This document shows positions 1 through 7,954 of a stretch of 64,000 bases of DNA, in pieces; within the stretch, counting starts at the first letter, position 1; the number at the start of each line of letters is the position of its first letter. The DNA lies in the NCBI RefSeq assembly GCF_000341085.1, contig NZ_ANBA01000011.1, positions 388,298 to 452,297 of the forward strand, given 5' to 3'. The notes beneath the pieces are model-generated. The model was not told where the DNA came from. It saw only the letters and a list, made by a program, of their open reading frames with translations, and searched no databases. The DNA comes from Nocardiopsis ganjiahuensis DSM 45031 (lineage in GTDB: Bacteria > Actinomycetota > Actinomycetes > Streptosporangiales > Streptosporangiaceae). The translations under genes were made by a program, and so were the position numbers.

Positions 1-1531
1 GGAAGAGCCGGTCGGTCCGCGTGGGCTCCGCGGAGGCCAGGATACCGGCCGCGATCGGCTCGCGGCCGACCCGGGAGGGGCGCGGTGCGCCGGTGCGCGC
101 CGCGGGGTCCGCGACGAGTTCGCGCGCGATGCCGTCCGCGAACGCGCGGGGGACGGGGAAGGAGTCCTGGAGCAGCTCCACCAGTTCGGCGGCCTTGTCC
201 GGGTCGAGCGCGATGATCCTGGAGAAGGGGATGAAGACGGCCAGCCGGGTCGCCGCCAGGGCGTAGAGGTCGAGGTCCGTGCCGCTCCTGGCGCGCGTGG
301 CGAATCCGGCCGCTCCGAGCGGCGGCCGGTGGTCGGTGTCGGACGCGTCGAAGGACAGCTCGTAGTCGACGAGGGAGACGGTGTCGTCCGGGCCGACCAG
401 GACGTTGTTGGAGTGCAGGTCGGCGAAGACCAGGCCGCGCGCGTGGACGGCGGCCAGGATCTCCTCCAGCCGCTCCAGGACGCGCAGTGCCCTGGACGTG
501 AAGGCGGCGATCGCCTCCTCGCCCGCGTGCGCGTCGGCGATCCCGGGGTGGTGGAGGGTGCACCAGGAGCCCAGTGTGCGGCCCTCCCTGTACTCCTGGA
601 CCAGGAAGCGGTGACCGCCCAGGGTGAAGCTCCCCAGCAGCTGGGGGACGCCGGGGACGCCGACGAGGCGGCGCAGGTTCGCCTCCTCGCGCACCTGCCG
701 CTCCACGGCGTCCCGGAGGTCCCCGTCGAGGCCCGCGTGGGGACGCGCCTCCTTGAGCACGACCTGGGTGCCGTCCTCCTCCCTGCGCGCCAGGTAGATG
801 CCTCCGGCGTTGGAGAAGTGCAGGGCCCGGTCGATGACGTAGGGCTGGCGCTCGCCCCCCGAGGCGGCGTCCGCGTGGGGTTTCAGGAAGGAGGGGAGGG
901 TGACCCAGGACGGCGGGGAGAACGCCGGGAGGCGTCGGTCCGGGACCAGGGTGCCGTCCGGGTGGCGCAGGGCCGGGACCGGGGCCCCGTGTTCCCCGGG
1001 GCACCACATCTCACGGAAGGCGCCGTACCTCACGTAGAGGGGGCCCTCCTCCCACCGCAGGTCGCTGAGGACGCGGGGGCCGGGCCCGCCGCCGATCCGC
1101 GCGGACAGTCCGCGCAGGGTCCGCTCCAGCTCGTCCTCGTCACGGGTGTAGATCGTCAGGAGCTTTCCGCTGGAGGCGCGGGGGGCGTACTTGGTGTTGG
1201 CGGCGACGAGGAGGTTCCGGTTGAGCAGGTGCTTGAACGTGAGCCCGTGCTCGGTGCAGTGGTCCCAGACCGCGCGACACGTCGCGTCGGCGGTCTCCAC
1301 GGTCGCCGATACGTGGATCTTCCATCCCTGCTCGGGGAGGGAGGCGGCGTCGGGGGAGACCACGTGCCAGTGACCGCTCCTCGTGCGGCTCCAGCCCTCG
1401 GGGAGCGCCGACCCCGTGACCGTGAAGTCGACCGGTGCCCCGACGGACAGGGGGGAATCGCTCGTGATGCGGCTCGGATCCTCGAAGAACACCGGATCGG
1501 CGAGTGTGTACATCTCGACCAGGTCGAGCAT
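1..1531 (-). CDS. Class III lanthionine synthetase LanKC (C-terminus cut by window edge)
   Basis: Class III synthetases phosphorylate Ser/Thr of the precursor, eliminate phosphate and cyclise Cys onto the dehydroamino acids. Reading the minus strand from ATG 1531 (AAGGAG seven bases upstream) gives about 510 residues with no stop, typical of the N-terminal 60% of a LanKC of roughly 850-900 aa. The lyase region shows the family-like NTKYAPRASSGKLLTIY (about residues 118-134). The kinase region shows the catalytic-loop equivalent FADLHSNNVLV (about 368-378) followed by VDYE in place of DFG. The cyclase domain lies left of the window and cannot be seen. The GNAT gene starting at 2169 is 57 bp upstream on the same strand and probably co-transcribed; the divergent neighbour is a labionin-type precursor, which fits the assignment. 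Confidence 0.9.
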   Translation of the reverse strand, partial: MLDLVEMYTLADPVFFEDPSRITSDSPLSVGAPVDFTVTGSALPEGWSRTRSGHWHVVSPDAASLPEQGWKIHVSATVETADATCRAVWDHCTEHGLTFKHLLNRNLLVAANTKYAPRASSGKLLTIYTRDEDELERTLRGLSARIGGGPGPRVLSDLRWEEGPLYVRYGAFREMWCPGEHGAPVPALRHPDGTLVPDRRLPAFSPPSWVTLPSFLKPHADAASGGERQPYVIDRALHFSNAGGIYLARREEDGTQVVLKEARPHAGLDGDLRDAVERQVREEANLRRLVGVPGVPQLLGSFTLGGHRFLVQEYREGRTLGSWCTLHHPGIADAHAGEEAIAAFTSRALRVLERLEEILAAVHARGLVFADLHSNNVLVGPDDTVSLVDYELSFDASDTDHRPPLGAAGFATRARSGTDLDLYALAATRLAVFIPFSRIIALDPDKAAELVELLQDSFPVPRAFADGIARELVADPAARTGAPRPSRVGREPIAAGILASAEPTRTDRLF

Positions 1532-1587
1532 GGGGGACTCCTTCGGCGGTGGCGGAGGGTGGTCTGCTCAGCGCGGGCACTGGTGTC

Positions 1588-2169
1588 TCAGCCGGTGCGG
1601 GAGGCCTCCCGCCGCTCCGGGCGCGGCCCGGCCGCGATGCGGTCGAGGATGGGCGCTCCCGTAACCTCCCACGTCCGGCGGGACACCGAGTAGAAGTGCA
1701 GGTCCCACAGGCGGCCCTGGAAGTAGACGTGCTGCGGGAGGGTGGCCTCCCTCATCGTGTCGGTGAGGGAGGAGCCGAACTGCCCGAGGCTCGCGTCCGT
1801 GGTCAGGAAATACACCTTTCTCAGGTCCTCCCGGTCCGCGAAGGCGTAGTTGACGAGCATCATCATGGATTCCGCCCCCACGCCGACAGGAAGCCGCCCC
1901 ACCCGCATGAAAATGCCCAGCTTCGCGTGCCCGGCGGGGTCGTGCTCGCGGATCGAACCGAAGCCGAGGATCTCTCCGGTGCGCAGGTACTCGATCTCGA
2001 ATATCTCGACGAGCGGTTTCGCCACGTTGTGGTACGAATCGATGAACTCCTCGCGAGACGAGAGGCTTTCCAGCCCCAATTCGACGAGCAGGTCGTAGAG
2101 TTCCGCGACGTTCTCCGACGCGAGCGGCCTGAAACGGATGCGCGGGGTCCGCGTGTGGAGTGTGAGCAT
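1588..2169 (-). CDS. GNAT-family acyltransferase A
   Basis: The 193-aa product looks like a single GNAT domain of the RimJ/RimL kind. It opens with TRTPRIRFRPL and has a central beta-strand pair (GEILGFGSIREHD, HAKLGIFMRVGRLPVGVGA) before the helix that would hold the acyl-donor pyrophosphate. A late LRKVYFLTTDASL stretch is shared in form with the GNAT at 2558. ATG 2169 was chosen because the upstream extension is low-complexity and crosses the promoter region; the ribosome site is weak. It is 57 bp from lanKC and probably in its operon. GNAT proteins in lanthipeptide clusters can attach acyl chains to the peptide, as GdvG does in goadvionin. Here the donor could be a carrier-bound pyrrole or hydroxycinnamoyl group, but that is inference. 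Confidence 0.75.
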   Translation of the reverse strand: MLTLHTRTPRIRFRPLASENVAELYDLLVELGLESLSSREEFIDSYHNVAKPLVEIFEIEYLRTGEILGFGSIREHDPAGHAKLGIFMRVGRLPVGVGAESMMMLVNYAFADREDLRKVYFLTTDASLGQFGSSLTDTMREATLPQHVYFQGRLWDLHFYSVSRRTWEVTGAPILDRIAAGPRPERREASRTG

Positions 2170-2256
2170 GGCGCCACACCCTAGACCCAGGCGGTCTCCG
2201 GGCCGCCGGAAGCCGGTTCCCTCCAAGTGGTGTGAGCGTCGGCCCGGGGCCGTTTC

Positions 2257-2272
2257 GTCCCGCCGGCGGGAC
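2257..2272. promoter_or_regulatory. 16-bp perfect palindrome, candidate operator (copy 1)
   Basis: GTCCCGCCGGCGGGAC is a perfect palindrome in the divergent interval between the lanKC/GNAT operon and the first precursor gene. Identical copies are at 7889 and 29954, with a near-identical copy at 17098. The centre CGCCGGCG resembles the short palindrome I recall being described for LmbU binding, and a LmbU-family gene lies at 24191. It sits about 36 bp upstream of the putative -35 box at 2308, an activator-like position. Confidence 0.6.
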
Positions 2273-2307
2273 GGGGAACGCTCGGCGGCGGAGACTGCGC
2301 GAACTCC

Positions 2308-2336
2308 TTGCCGCCCCGGAGGAAGTGGCCTAGGTT
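2308..2336 (+). promoter_or_regulatory. Putative promoter of the first precursor gene
   Basis: TTGCCG (2308-2313) and TAGGTT (2331-2336) are separated by 17 bases, matching the vegetative sigma consensus reasonably well. The -10 box lies 41 bp upstream of the ATG at 2378. Prediction by eye only. Confidence 0.45.
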
Positions 2337-2377
2337 CTCCCGTGCCGGCAACGGCTTTCACGAGAAGGGAGGTTGAC

Positions 2378-2476
2378 ATGGTTCTCTCTGATGTTCTGGC
2401 CCTTCAGGAGTTGGACACCGCTGTGGACGAAACTGTTCTTCTGAACAGCGGAGTCAGCTACGTCGGCTGCAGCTGA
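2378..2476 (+). CDS. Class III lanthipeptide precursor peptide 1 (32 aa)
   Basis: This 32-residue peptide has a strong ribosome site (GGGAGG) before ATG 2378. The leader contains DVLALQEL, the hydrophobic-x-x-LQ motif that LanKC enzymes recognise. An acidic linker ends in VLLN, and the core SGVSYVGCS contains Ser-x2-Ser-x3-Cys, the pattern that gives labionin or its simpler lanthionine form in class III peptides. Only one ring appears possible. The paralogue at 31407 shares leader and core layout. It lies divergent from lanKC and upstream of a GNAT gene, separated from the latter by a terminator-like hairpin at 2494. Confidence 0.85.
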   Translation: MVLSDVLALQELDTAVDETVLLNSGVSYVGCS

Positions 2477-2493
2477 CACTGACTCTTGACCGT

Positions 2494-2530
2494 GCGCTGT
2501 GAAGAATTCTTTTCTTCACAGCGCCTTTTC
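2494..2530 (+). terminator. Terminator/attenuator between precursor 1 and GNAT B
   Basis: An 11-bp perfect stem (GCGCTGTGAAG, 2494-2504, pairing with 2514-2524) has a 9-base loop and is followed by CTTTTC. It starts 18 bp after the precursor stop. A partially leaky hairpin here would give much more precursor mRNA than downstream transcript, as is common for RiPP precursor genes. Confidence 0.75.
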
Positions 2531-2557
2531 TCGTCGGTGCAGTTGTTGGGAGAGTTT

Positions 2558-3115
2558 GTGCACGGTGTCATCCACCCCCATCTGCGGACGCGTGCCGCCG
2601 GGCTCGTGTCCACCAAGGAGCGGTTCGGGGCCGAGCCCCGCGAGGAGTTGTCCCGGCGGGGCCTTCGGGGGCTCCCCAGCGAGGACGTCTTCGCGTCGCT
2701 GTGGCCCAGGAAGTACGAGGGGGTGGCCGCGCAGTTCCTCGTGGAGGACGCGGCGACGGACCGGGTGGGCGGCTACGCCTCCCTCCACGCCCTCAGCTCC
2801 CAGGGCCGCTACGTCAAGTGCTCGGTCGCAGCGGACCCGGACGTGCTGGGGCCCGAGGCCCTGACAGACGCCTTCGCGCTCACCGTGAACTACGGCTTCT
2901 CCATGTGGAACGTGCGCAAGGTCTACTTCTGGGTGGTCGATCTGGGGCTGCCCGCGCTCCGCGCCACCGGGGTCGAGATCGTCAGGGAGGGGACCCTGCT
3001 GGAGTACGTGCGCGACGGGGAGCGCCTGCGCACGGTCCGCATCTTCGCCGTCTACCGCGAGGCCTGGGACGCGGTCGGCGCCGACCGCGTCCGGCGCGCG
3101 GTGGAGGCGGAGTGA
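2558..3115 (+). CDS. GNAT-family acyltransferase B
   Basis: The 185-aa protein has a GNAT-like layout similar to the one at 1588: an N-terminal helix region, a mid-protein strand pair (DRVGGYASLHALSSQG), and MWNVRKVYFWVVDLGL before the C-terminal strands. GTG 2558 is preferred because GGGAGAG sits five bases upstream; an in-frame TTG at 2486 would place the start inside the hairpin at 2494. It is transcribed after precursor 1 and 46 bp before GT1, so a role in tailoring the peptide or its sugars is likely. Donor and acceptor are unknown; an ACP-bound acyl donor is inferred from the carrier proteins in the cluster. Confidence 0.7.
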   Translation: MHGVIHPHLRTRAAGLVSTKERFGAEPREELSRRGLRGLPSEDVFASLWPRKYEGVAAQFLVEDAATDRVGGYASLHALSSQGRYVKCSVAADPDVLGPEALTDAFALTVNYGFSMWNVRKVYFWVVDLGLPALRATGVEIVREGTLLEYVRDGERLRTVRIFAVYREAWDAVGADRVRRAVEAE

Positions 3116-3161
3116 GCGGGGGCCGTCTCCCGGTTCCCGGCGCCGGAGGGGGGTCGCGGTC

Positions 3162-4412
3162 GTGCGGGTGTTGATCGCGACGCAGGCGGAGCGGACCCAC
3201 TTCCTGGGTCTGGTGCCGGTGGCGTGGGCGCTGCGCGCGGCCGGGCACGAGGTGCTGGTGGCCAGCCAACCCGCCCTGGGCCCCGTGGTCACCGGCGCGG
3301 GGCTGCCCTTCGCCCCGGTCGGCAGGGACCACTACTTCGCGAGGGTCAGCCGGGACGGGCTGGCCGACCGCCATCTGGACTTCGACATGGCGGAGGACCG
3401 TGATGAGGTTCTGACCTGGGAGTACCTGAGGGAGGGGTACGGCAAGGTCGTGACCTGGTGGTGGCGGATGGTGAACGACCCGATGTTCGACGATCTGGTC
3501 GCCCTGGGCCGGTCCTGGCGTCCCGACCTGGTCGTCTGGGAACCCTCCACCTACGCCGCGCCCGTCGCCGCCCAGGCCTGCGGGGCCGCCCACGTGCGGC
3601 ATCTGTGGAGTGTGGACCTGTTCACCAGGGTCCGCCGCATCTTTCTCCGGCGCTGGGCGGAGCAGCCCGAGGCCGACCGCGAGGACCCCCTGGCCGACTG
3701 GCTGGCCGGCAGGGCCGCCCGCCACGGGGTCGAGTTCTCCGAGACCCTCGTCCAGGGCCAGGCCACCATCGAACAGGTCCCAGCCTCCCTGCGCGTTCCC
3801 TCACCCCCCGGTGTGGACTACCTCCCCATGAGGTACGTGCCCTACAACGGACGCGCCGTCGTCCCCGACTGGCTGCGCACCCCGCCCGAACGCCCCCGCG
3901 TCGGGCTGAGTCTGGGCACCACGGCCACCCTGAGACTGGGCGGCTACACCGTCGACGTCACGGCCCTCCTGGAAGGGCTGTCCGAGCTGGACGTGGAAGT
4001 GGTCGCGACCCTGCCCGTACACGAGCAGGCCAAGTTGGGCACCGTCCCGGGCAACGTCCGCCTGGTCGACTACGTGCCCCTGCACGCCCTCGCCCCCACC
4101 TGCGACGCCATGGTCACCCACGGCGGCCCCGGGACCGTGCTCACCGGGCTCGCGCACGGGGTGCCCCAGCTCCTGGTCCCGCACGCCCGGATGTTCGACA
4201 TCCCGGTGTTGTCGAGGCTGGTGGAGGCGCAGGGCGCCGGCACCGTCCTGCCCCCGGAGCAGGTGGACCCCGACACGGTCGGCGCCGCTGTCCGCACCCT
4301 GGTGAACGAGCCCGGACCCGCACGCGCGGCACGCGGACTCGGCCGGGAGATCGCCGCCCTGCCCACACCCGCACAGCTGGCCGACACACTCACCGCGCTC
4401 GCCCGCCGCTGA
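3162..4412 (+). CDS. Glycosyltransferase GT1, EryCIII/DesVII-like (GT-B fold)
   Basis: This 416-aa enzyme resembles macrolide-type glycosyltransferases that move activated deoxysugars. The N-terminal QAERTHFLGLVPVAWALRAA places His13 exactly where OleD-type enzymes have their catalytic base, 15 residues before the GHEV motif. The C-terminal half has the nucleotide-binding region MVTHGGPGTVLTGLAHGVPQL (about 317-337). GTG 3162 opens the protein 46 bp after GNAT B, so the two are probably co-transcribed with precursor 1. Its C-terminal 150 residues are almost identical to those of GT4 and its residues 245-335 to those of GT5. No P450-like activator partner of the DesVIII/EryCII type was seen. 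Acceptor and sugar cannot be predicted. Confidence 0.9.
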   Translation: MRVLIATQAERTHFLGLVPVAWALRAAGHEVLVASQPALGPVVTGAGLPFAPVGRDHYFARVSRDGLADRHLDFDMAEDRDEVLTWEYLREGYGKVVTWWWRMVNDPMFDDLVALGRSWRPDLVVWEPSTYAAPVAAQACGAAHVRHLWSVDLFTRVRRIFLRRWAEQPEADREDPLADWLAGRAARHGVEFSETLVQGQATIEQVPASLRVPSPPGVDYLPMRYVPYNGRAVVPDWLRTPPERPRVGLSLGTTATLRLGGYTVDVTALLEGLSELDVEVVATLPVHEQAKLGTVPGNVRLVDYVPLHALAPTCDAMVTHGGPGTVLTGLAHGVPQLLVPHARMFDIPVLSRLVEAQGAGTVLPPEQVDPDTVGAAVRTLVNEPGPARAARGLGREIAALPTPAQLADTLTALARR

Positions 4413-4448
4413 CACCGGTCCGTTCGGTACCGGCCCGCCGTTCGGCGC

Positions 4449-5705
4449 TCAGGCCGACAGGGAACCGCGGGCGTGGGCGATCCGCTCCAGGTCGGCGACG
4501 ATCCGGTCGGGAGCCGGAGCGCGCAGGGCCCCGTCGCGGAGGCGTGCCGCCCCCTCCCGCAGCGCCTCGTCGGCCAGGATTCCGGACAGCAGCGCGTCGG
4601 CCTCGGTACCGAGGACCTCGGACGGGGACAGGGAGCGGGCGGCGCCCTGCTCACGGAGCGCGCGGGCGAGGGGCGCCGCGTCGATCAGCTCGGAGTTGAC
4701 CACGACGAACTGGGGGACGCCCTCCACCAGTGCGTTGCAGGCCACGTCGAAACCGCCGCCGTGGACCAGCAGCGAAGCCGTCCCCATCAGCATGTGGCTC
4801 GCTCCCGAGTCCACCACCCGCACGCCCTCCGGCAGGGCGGGGAGGCCGTCCGTGCGCGAGGGCGGGGAGAGCACGACCACTTCGGCGCCGAGCAGCAGGG
4901 ACGCGTCGACCACGTCCACCAGCGTCGCGACACCGTCTCCCCTCCTGTCCCAGGAGCCCCAGTCCACCAGGATCCGTCGGCCTACGGCGTCCTCGCGGGC
5001 CCACGCGGGGAGGACGGCGGTGCCGCCGTAGGGCACCGGTCGCACGCTCAGGTGCGTACCCGACTCCAGCTTCCGCCAGCGCAGGGCCTCCGGCAGCTGG
5101 TGGACGGAGAACTGGCCGAGGAGGAGGTCCGTGGAGAACTCCACGCCGAACGCGCCCGCGCGCTCCTCCAACCACTGGGTGAGCGGGTCGGGGGAGGACT
5201 CCGCGGCGGCGCGCTCGGCGTAGAGCCCGCGCAGACGCGCGGGGAGGTCGAGGCCCCACAGGAACCGTCCGTGCGCGGCACCGCAGGCCTCGGCCGCGAT
5301 CGCCCCGGCGAAGGTGTGGGGCTCCCAGAGCACGAGGTCGGGCCGCCACTCGCCGCAGAAGCGGACCAGGTCCTCCACCACCGGTTCGTTGACGAGCTTC
5401 CACCACCAGGTGACGTACAGGTCGTAGGCCTGCCGCAGCTGCTCCGGCGTGAGCGCGTCCGCGTCCTCGCCGAAGGGGTCGAGGAAGGACTCGTCCTCAT
5501 GGCTGCGGGAGTAGGCCAGGACGTCGGCGAAGGAGTGGTCGGCACCGACCGGCACCACGGTCAGGCCGGTCTCCGCCGCGGTCCCGGCCATGGCCGGCTG
5601 GGTGGCGATCCGCACCTCGTGCCCGGCCGCGCGCAGGGCCCACGCGGTCGGGACCATGCTGAAGAAATAGGCCTTGTCCGCGTAGGCGGCGATGACGATT
5701 CGCAA
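4449..5705 (-). CDS. Glycosyltransferase GT2, divergent, without the usual catalytic His
   Basis: The 418-aa protein has the same architecture as GT1 (AWALRAAGHEVRIATQPAM near the N-terminus, LWEPHTFAGAIAAEACGAAH mid-protein). At the position of the expected catalytic His it has Tyr13 (DKAYFFSMVP). The donor-loop motif is also altered: SLLVHGGGFDVACNALVEG instead of THGGPGT. The start is TTG 5705, with GGGAGA upstream; the in-frame upstream extension lacks family similarity. It converges on GT1 (36 bp between stops) and diverges from rmlA. It could be an enzyme with an acceptor that needs no base (N- or C-glycosylation), or an inactive or chaperone-like homologue. Confidence 0.85.
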   Translation of the reverse strand: MRIVIAAYADKAYFFSMVPTAWALRAAGHEVRIATQPAMAGTAAETGLTVVPVGADHSFADVLAYSRSHEDESFLDPFGEDADALTPEQLRQAYDLYVTWWWKLVNEPVVEDLVRFCGEWRPDLVLWEPHTFAGAIAAEACGAAHGRFLWGLDLPARLRGLYAERAAAESSPDPLTQWLEERAGAFGVEFSTDLLLGQFSVHQLPEALRWRKLESGTHLSVRPVPYGGTAVLPAWAREDAVGRRILVDWGSWDRRGDGVATLVDVVDASLLLGAEVVVLSPPSRTDGLPALPEGVRVVDSGASHMLMGTASLLVHGGGFDVACNALVEGVPQFVVVNSELIDAAPLARALREQGAARSLSPSEVLGTEADALLSGILADEALREGAARLRDGALRAPAPDRIVADLERIAHARGSLSA

Positions 5706-5980
5706 TGTTTCTCCCTGGCTTCCCGGTATTTCGTTGGTCCGATGTTCTGGGGGCTGAAAAGCGAAGCCGCTTCTTGACAAGCGAGGTCCCCTGCATGTTC
5801 ATTGCGGGTGTTGCGCCTCGGGGCCGCCCTCCCCACCCAGCGGGATGCCGTTATCGTTGCCGGGGATTCCGCAGGGGAGCTTAGCAGCGGGCGGCGTGAT
5901 CACGGTTGCGTTCAGGCGTCACATCGGGTCCGAAGTGTTTGGCCAGGAATGTCGGCGTACGGTCCTCACGAGGAGTCACC

Positions 5981-6877
5981 ATGAAGGGTATTGTGTTGGC
6001 AGGTGGTACTGGCAGCCGCCTTTACCCCTCGACACGGAGTATTTCCAAGCACCTCTTCCCGGTTTACGACAAACCGATGTTCTACTACCCCCTGTCCGTC
6101 CTCATGACCGCCGGCATCCGAGAGGTGCTGGTGGTGTCGAACCCGGACGGCCTCCCCCTCATCCAGAGGGTGCTGGGCGACGGAAGCGCTCTGGGGATGG
6201 ACATCCGGTACGCGGTGCAGACGGAGCCCAGGGGCATCGCCGAGGCGCTCGTCATCGGCCGCGACCACATCAGCGGCCACCGGAGCGCCCTCGTCCTCGG
6301 GGACAACATGTTCCACGGAGAGGGTTTGGACGGACACCTGAACCGAGCGGCCTCCTCCACCTCGGGATGCACGCTCTTCGGGTGTAAGGTCAGCGATCCC
6401 CGGAGCTACGCGGTCGCCGGCTTCGGAGAAGGCGGGGCGTTCACCTCTTTGGAGGAGAAGCCCGCGGCCCCGAAGTCGGATTACGCGGTCGCGGGTCTCT
6501 ATTTCTATGACCAGGACGTGGTGGATATCGCCATGGAGGTCGAACCCTCCGGGCGCGGTGAACTCGAAATCACCGATGTCAACCGCGCCTATCTGGAAAG
6601 GGGAAGGGCTGAATTCGTGACCATGGCGAACGAGGTGATGTGGCTCGACCTGGGCACGGAGGAGTCCCTGTTGGAGGGGGGCCGGTACGTGTCCACCATG
6701 GCTCGGGACTCAGGGGTACGAGTCGCATGTCTTGAGGAGATCGCGTTGCGCATGGGGTTCATCGGAGTGGAGGAGTGCCACCGCCTCGGGGCGGAGATGG
6801 CGAACTCCCCCTACGGCGAGTACGTCATGGAGGCCGCCCGCCGGGCAGCCGGGCTACAGCAGGGTGCGGGTGTATGA
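5981..6877 (+). CDS. rmlA: Glucose-1-phosphate thymidylyltransferase
   Basis: This enzyme joins glucose-1-phosphate and dTTP to give dTDP-glucose, the entry point for the deoxyhexoses. The 298-aa protein begins MKGIVLAGGTGSRLYPSTRS, the nucleotide-binding signature with the catalytic Arg, followed by SKHLFPVYDKPMFYYPLSVL. Later motifs include LVLGDNMFHG (metal/sugar site) and FTSLEEKP. ATG 5981 has GAGGAG nine bases upstream. The stop overlaps the start of rmlB by 4 bp. Length and motifs are standard for RmlA/StrD. Confidence 0.95.
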   Translation: MKGIVLAGGTGSRLYPSTRSISKHLFPVYDKPMFYYPLSVLMTAGIREVLVVSNPDGLPLIQRVLGDGSALGMDIRYAVQTEPRGIAEALVIGRDHISGHRSALVLGDNMFHGEGLDGHLNRAASSTSGCTLFGCKVSDPRSYAVAGFGEGGAFTSLEEKPAAPKSDYAVAGLYFYDQDVVDIAMEVEPSGRGELEITDVNRAYLERGRAEFVTMANEVMWLDLGTEESLLEGGRYVSTMARDSGVRVACLEEIALRMGFIGVEECHRLGAEMANSPYGEYVMEAARRAAGLQQGAGV

Positions 6878-7869
6878 GAATCCTCGTCACCGGTGGAGCC
6901 GGGTTCATCGGCTCCAACTTCGTCCGGCGCGTGCTCACCGGGGTGTACCCGCTCTTCGCGGACGCCGAGGTGGTGGTCCTGGACAAGCTGACCTACGCGG
7001 GCACGACGGAGAGCCTGGGGCCCGTGGCGGACGACCCCCGCCTGACCTTCGTCCAGGGGGACGTCTGCGACGAGCAGGTGGTCAACAAGCTGATGCGCGG
7101 GGTGTCGCTGGTCGTCCACTGCGCGGCGGAGACCCACGTCGACCGCTCCATCGCCGAGGCGGAACACTTCGTCCGCACGAACGTGCTGGGCACGTACCAC
7201 CTGCTGGAGAGCGCCTTCAGGGAGAACGTGCGCAACTTCGTCCTCGTCTCCACCGACGAGGTCTACGGAACCCTGGACTCGGGCTCCTGGGTGGAGACCG
7301 ACCCGCTGGAGCCCAACTCGCCGTACTCGGCGTCCAAGAGCGCCTCCGACCTGCTGGCGAGGTCCTTCCACCGGACCTACGGCATGAGGGTCTGCGTGAC
7401 GCGGTGCGCCAACAACTACGGGCCGTTCCAGTTCCCGGAGAAGATGGTCCCCCTCTTCGTGACCAACCTCCTGGACGGGATACCGGTCCCGCTGTACGGG
7501 GACGGCCGCAACGTCCGCGAGTGGGTCCACGTCGACGACCACTGCGACGCCCTCGCCCTGGTGGCCGAACACGGTGAGCCCGGCGAGGTCTACAACATCG
7601 GCGGGCCCGCGGAGAAGCGCAACCTGGAGGTGACGGAGGCGATCCTGGACCTCCTCGGCCAGGACCGCTCCATGATCCGTTTCGTCGCCGACCGGAAGGG
7701 CCATGACCGGCGCTACTCGGTGGACGGCTCCAAGGCCGCGGCCCGGCTCGGGTACCGCCCCGCCCTCTCCTTCGAGGAGGGCCTCGCGCGCACCGTCGAC
7801 TGGTACAAGGACAACCGCGCGTGGTGGGAACCGCTCAAGAAGCGCCATCAGCGGCAGAACACCCCCTGA
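6874..7869 (+). CDS. rmlB: dTDP-glucose 4,6-dehydratase
   Basis: Converts dTDP-glucose to dTDP-4-keto-6-deoxyglucose, the common intermediate for the sugars made here. The 331-aa short-chain dehydrogenase-family protein starts MRILVTGGAGFIGSNFVRRV (NAD site), has STDEVYG with the catalytic Asp-Glu pair, YSASK as the Tyr-x3-Lys motif, and RCANNYGPFQFPEKMVPLF. ATG 6874 overlaps the rmlA stop, so the two are translationally coupled. A 16-bp palindrome lies 20 bp past its stop, before the acyl-unit operon. Confidence 0.95.
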   Translation: MRILVTGGAGFIGSNFVRRVLTGVYPLFADAEVVVLDKLTYAGTTESLGPVADDPRLTFVQGDVCDEQVVNKLMRGVSLVVHCAAETHVDRSIAEAEHFVRTNVLGTYHLLESAFRENVRNFVLVSTDEVYGTLDSGSWVETDPLEPNSPYSASKSASDLLARSFHRTYGMRVCVTRCANNYGPFQFPEKMVPLFVTNLLDGIPVPLYGDGRNVREWVHVDDHCDALALVAEHGEPGEVYNIGGPAEKRNLEVTEAILDLLGQDRSMIRFVADRKGHDRRYSVDGSKAAARLGYRPALSFEEGLARTVDWYKDNRAWWEPLKKRHQRQNTP

Positions 7870-7888
7870 CGGGACGGGTCCCGCATCC

Positions 7889-7904
7889 GTCCCGCCGGCG
7901 GGAC
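7889..7904. promoter_or_regulatory. 16-bp perfect palindrome, candidate operator (copy 2)
   Basis: Exact copy of GTCCCGCCGGCGGGAC, 50 bp upstream of the AMP-ligase start. A possible -35/-10 pair (TTCCAC at 7912, TACGAA at 7934, 16-bp spacing) follows directly. This would give the acyl-unit operon its own regulated promoter despite the short gap after rmlB. Confidence 0.55.
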
Positions 7905-7954
7905 ACCCGGGTTCCACCACGCCTGGACACGAGTACGAACCGATCGGGACTGGG

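Noticed and set aside
329..1693. Long plus-strand open frame opposite lanKC
   Set aside because: Its translation is Gly/Val/Arg/Asp-rich without motifs and is the antisense shadow of the LanKC gene, whose minus-strand product shows clear kinase and lyase motifs.
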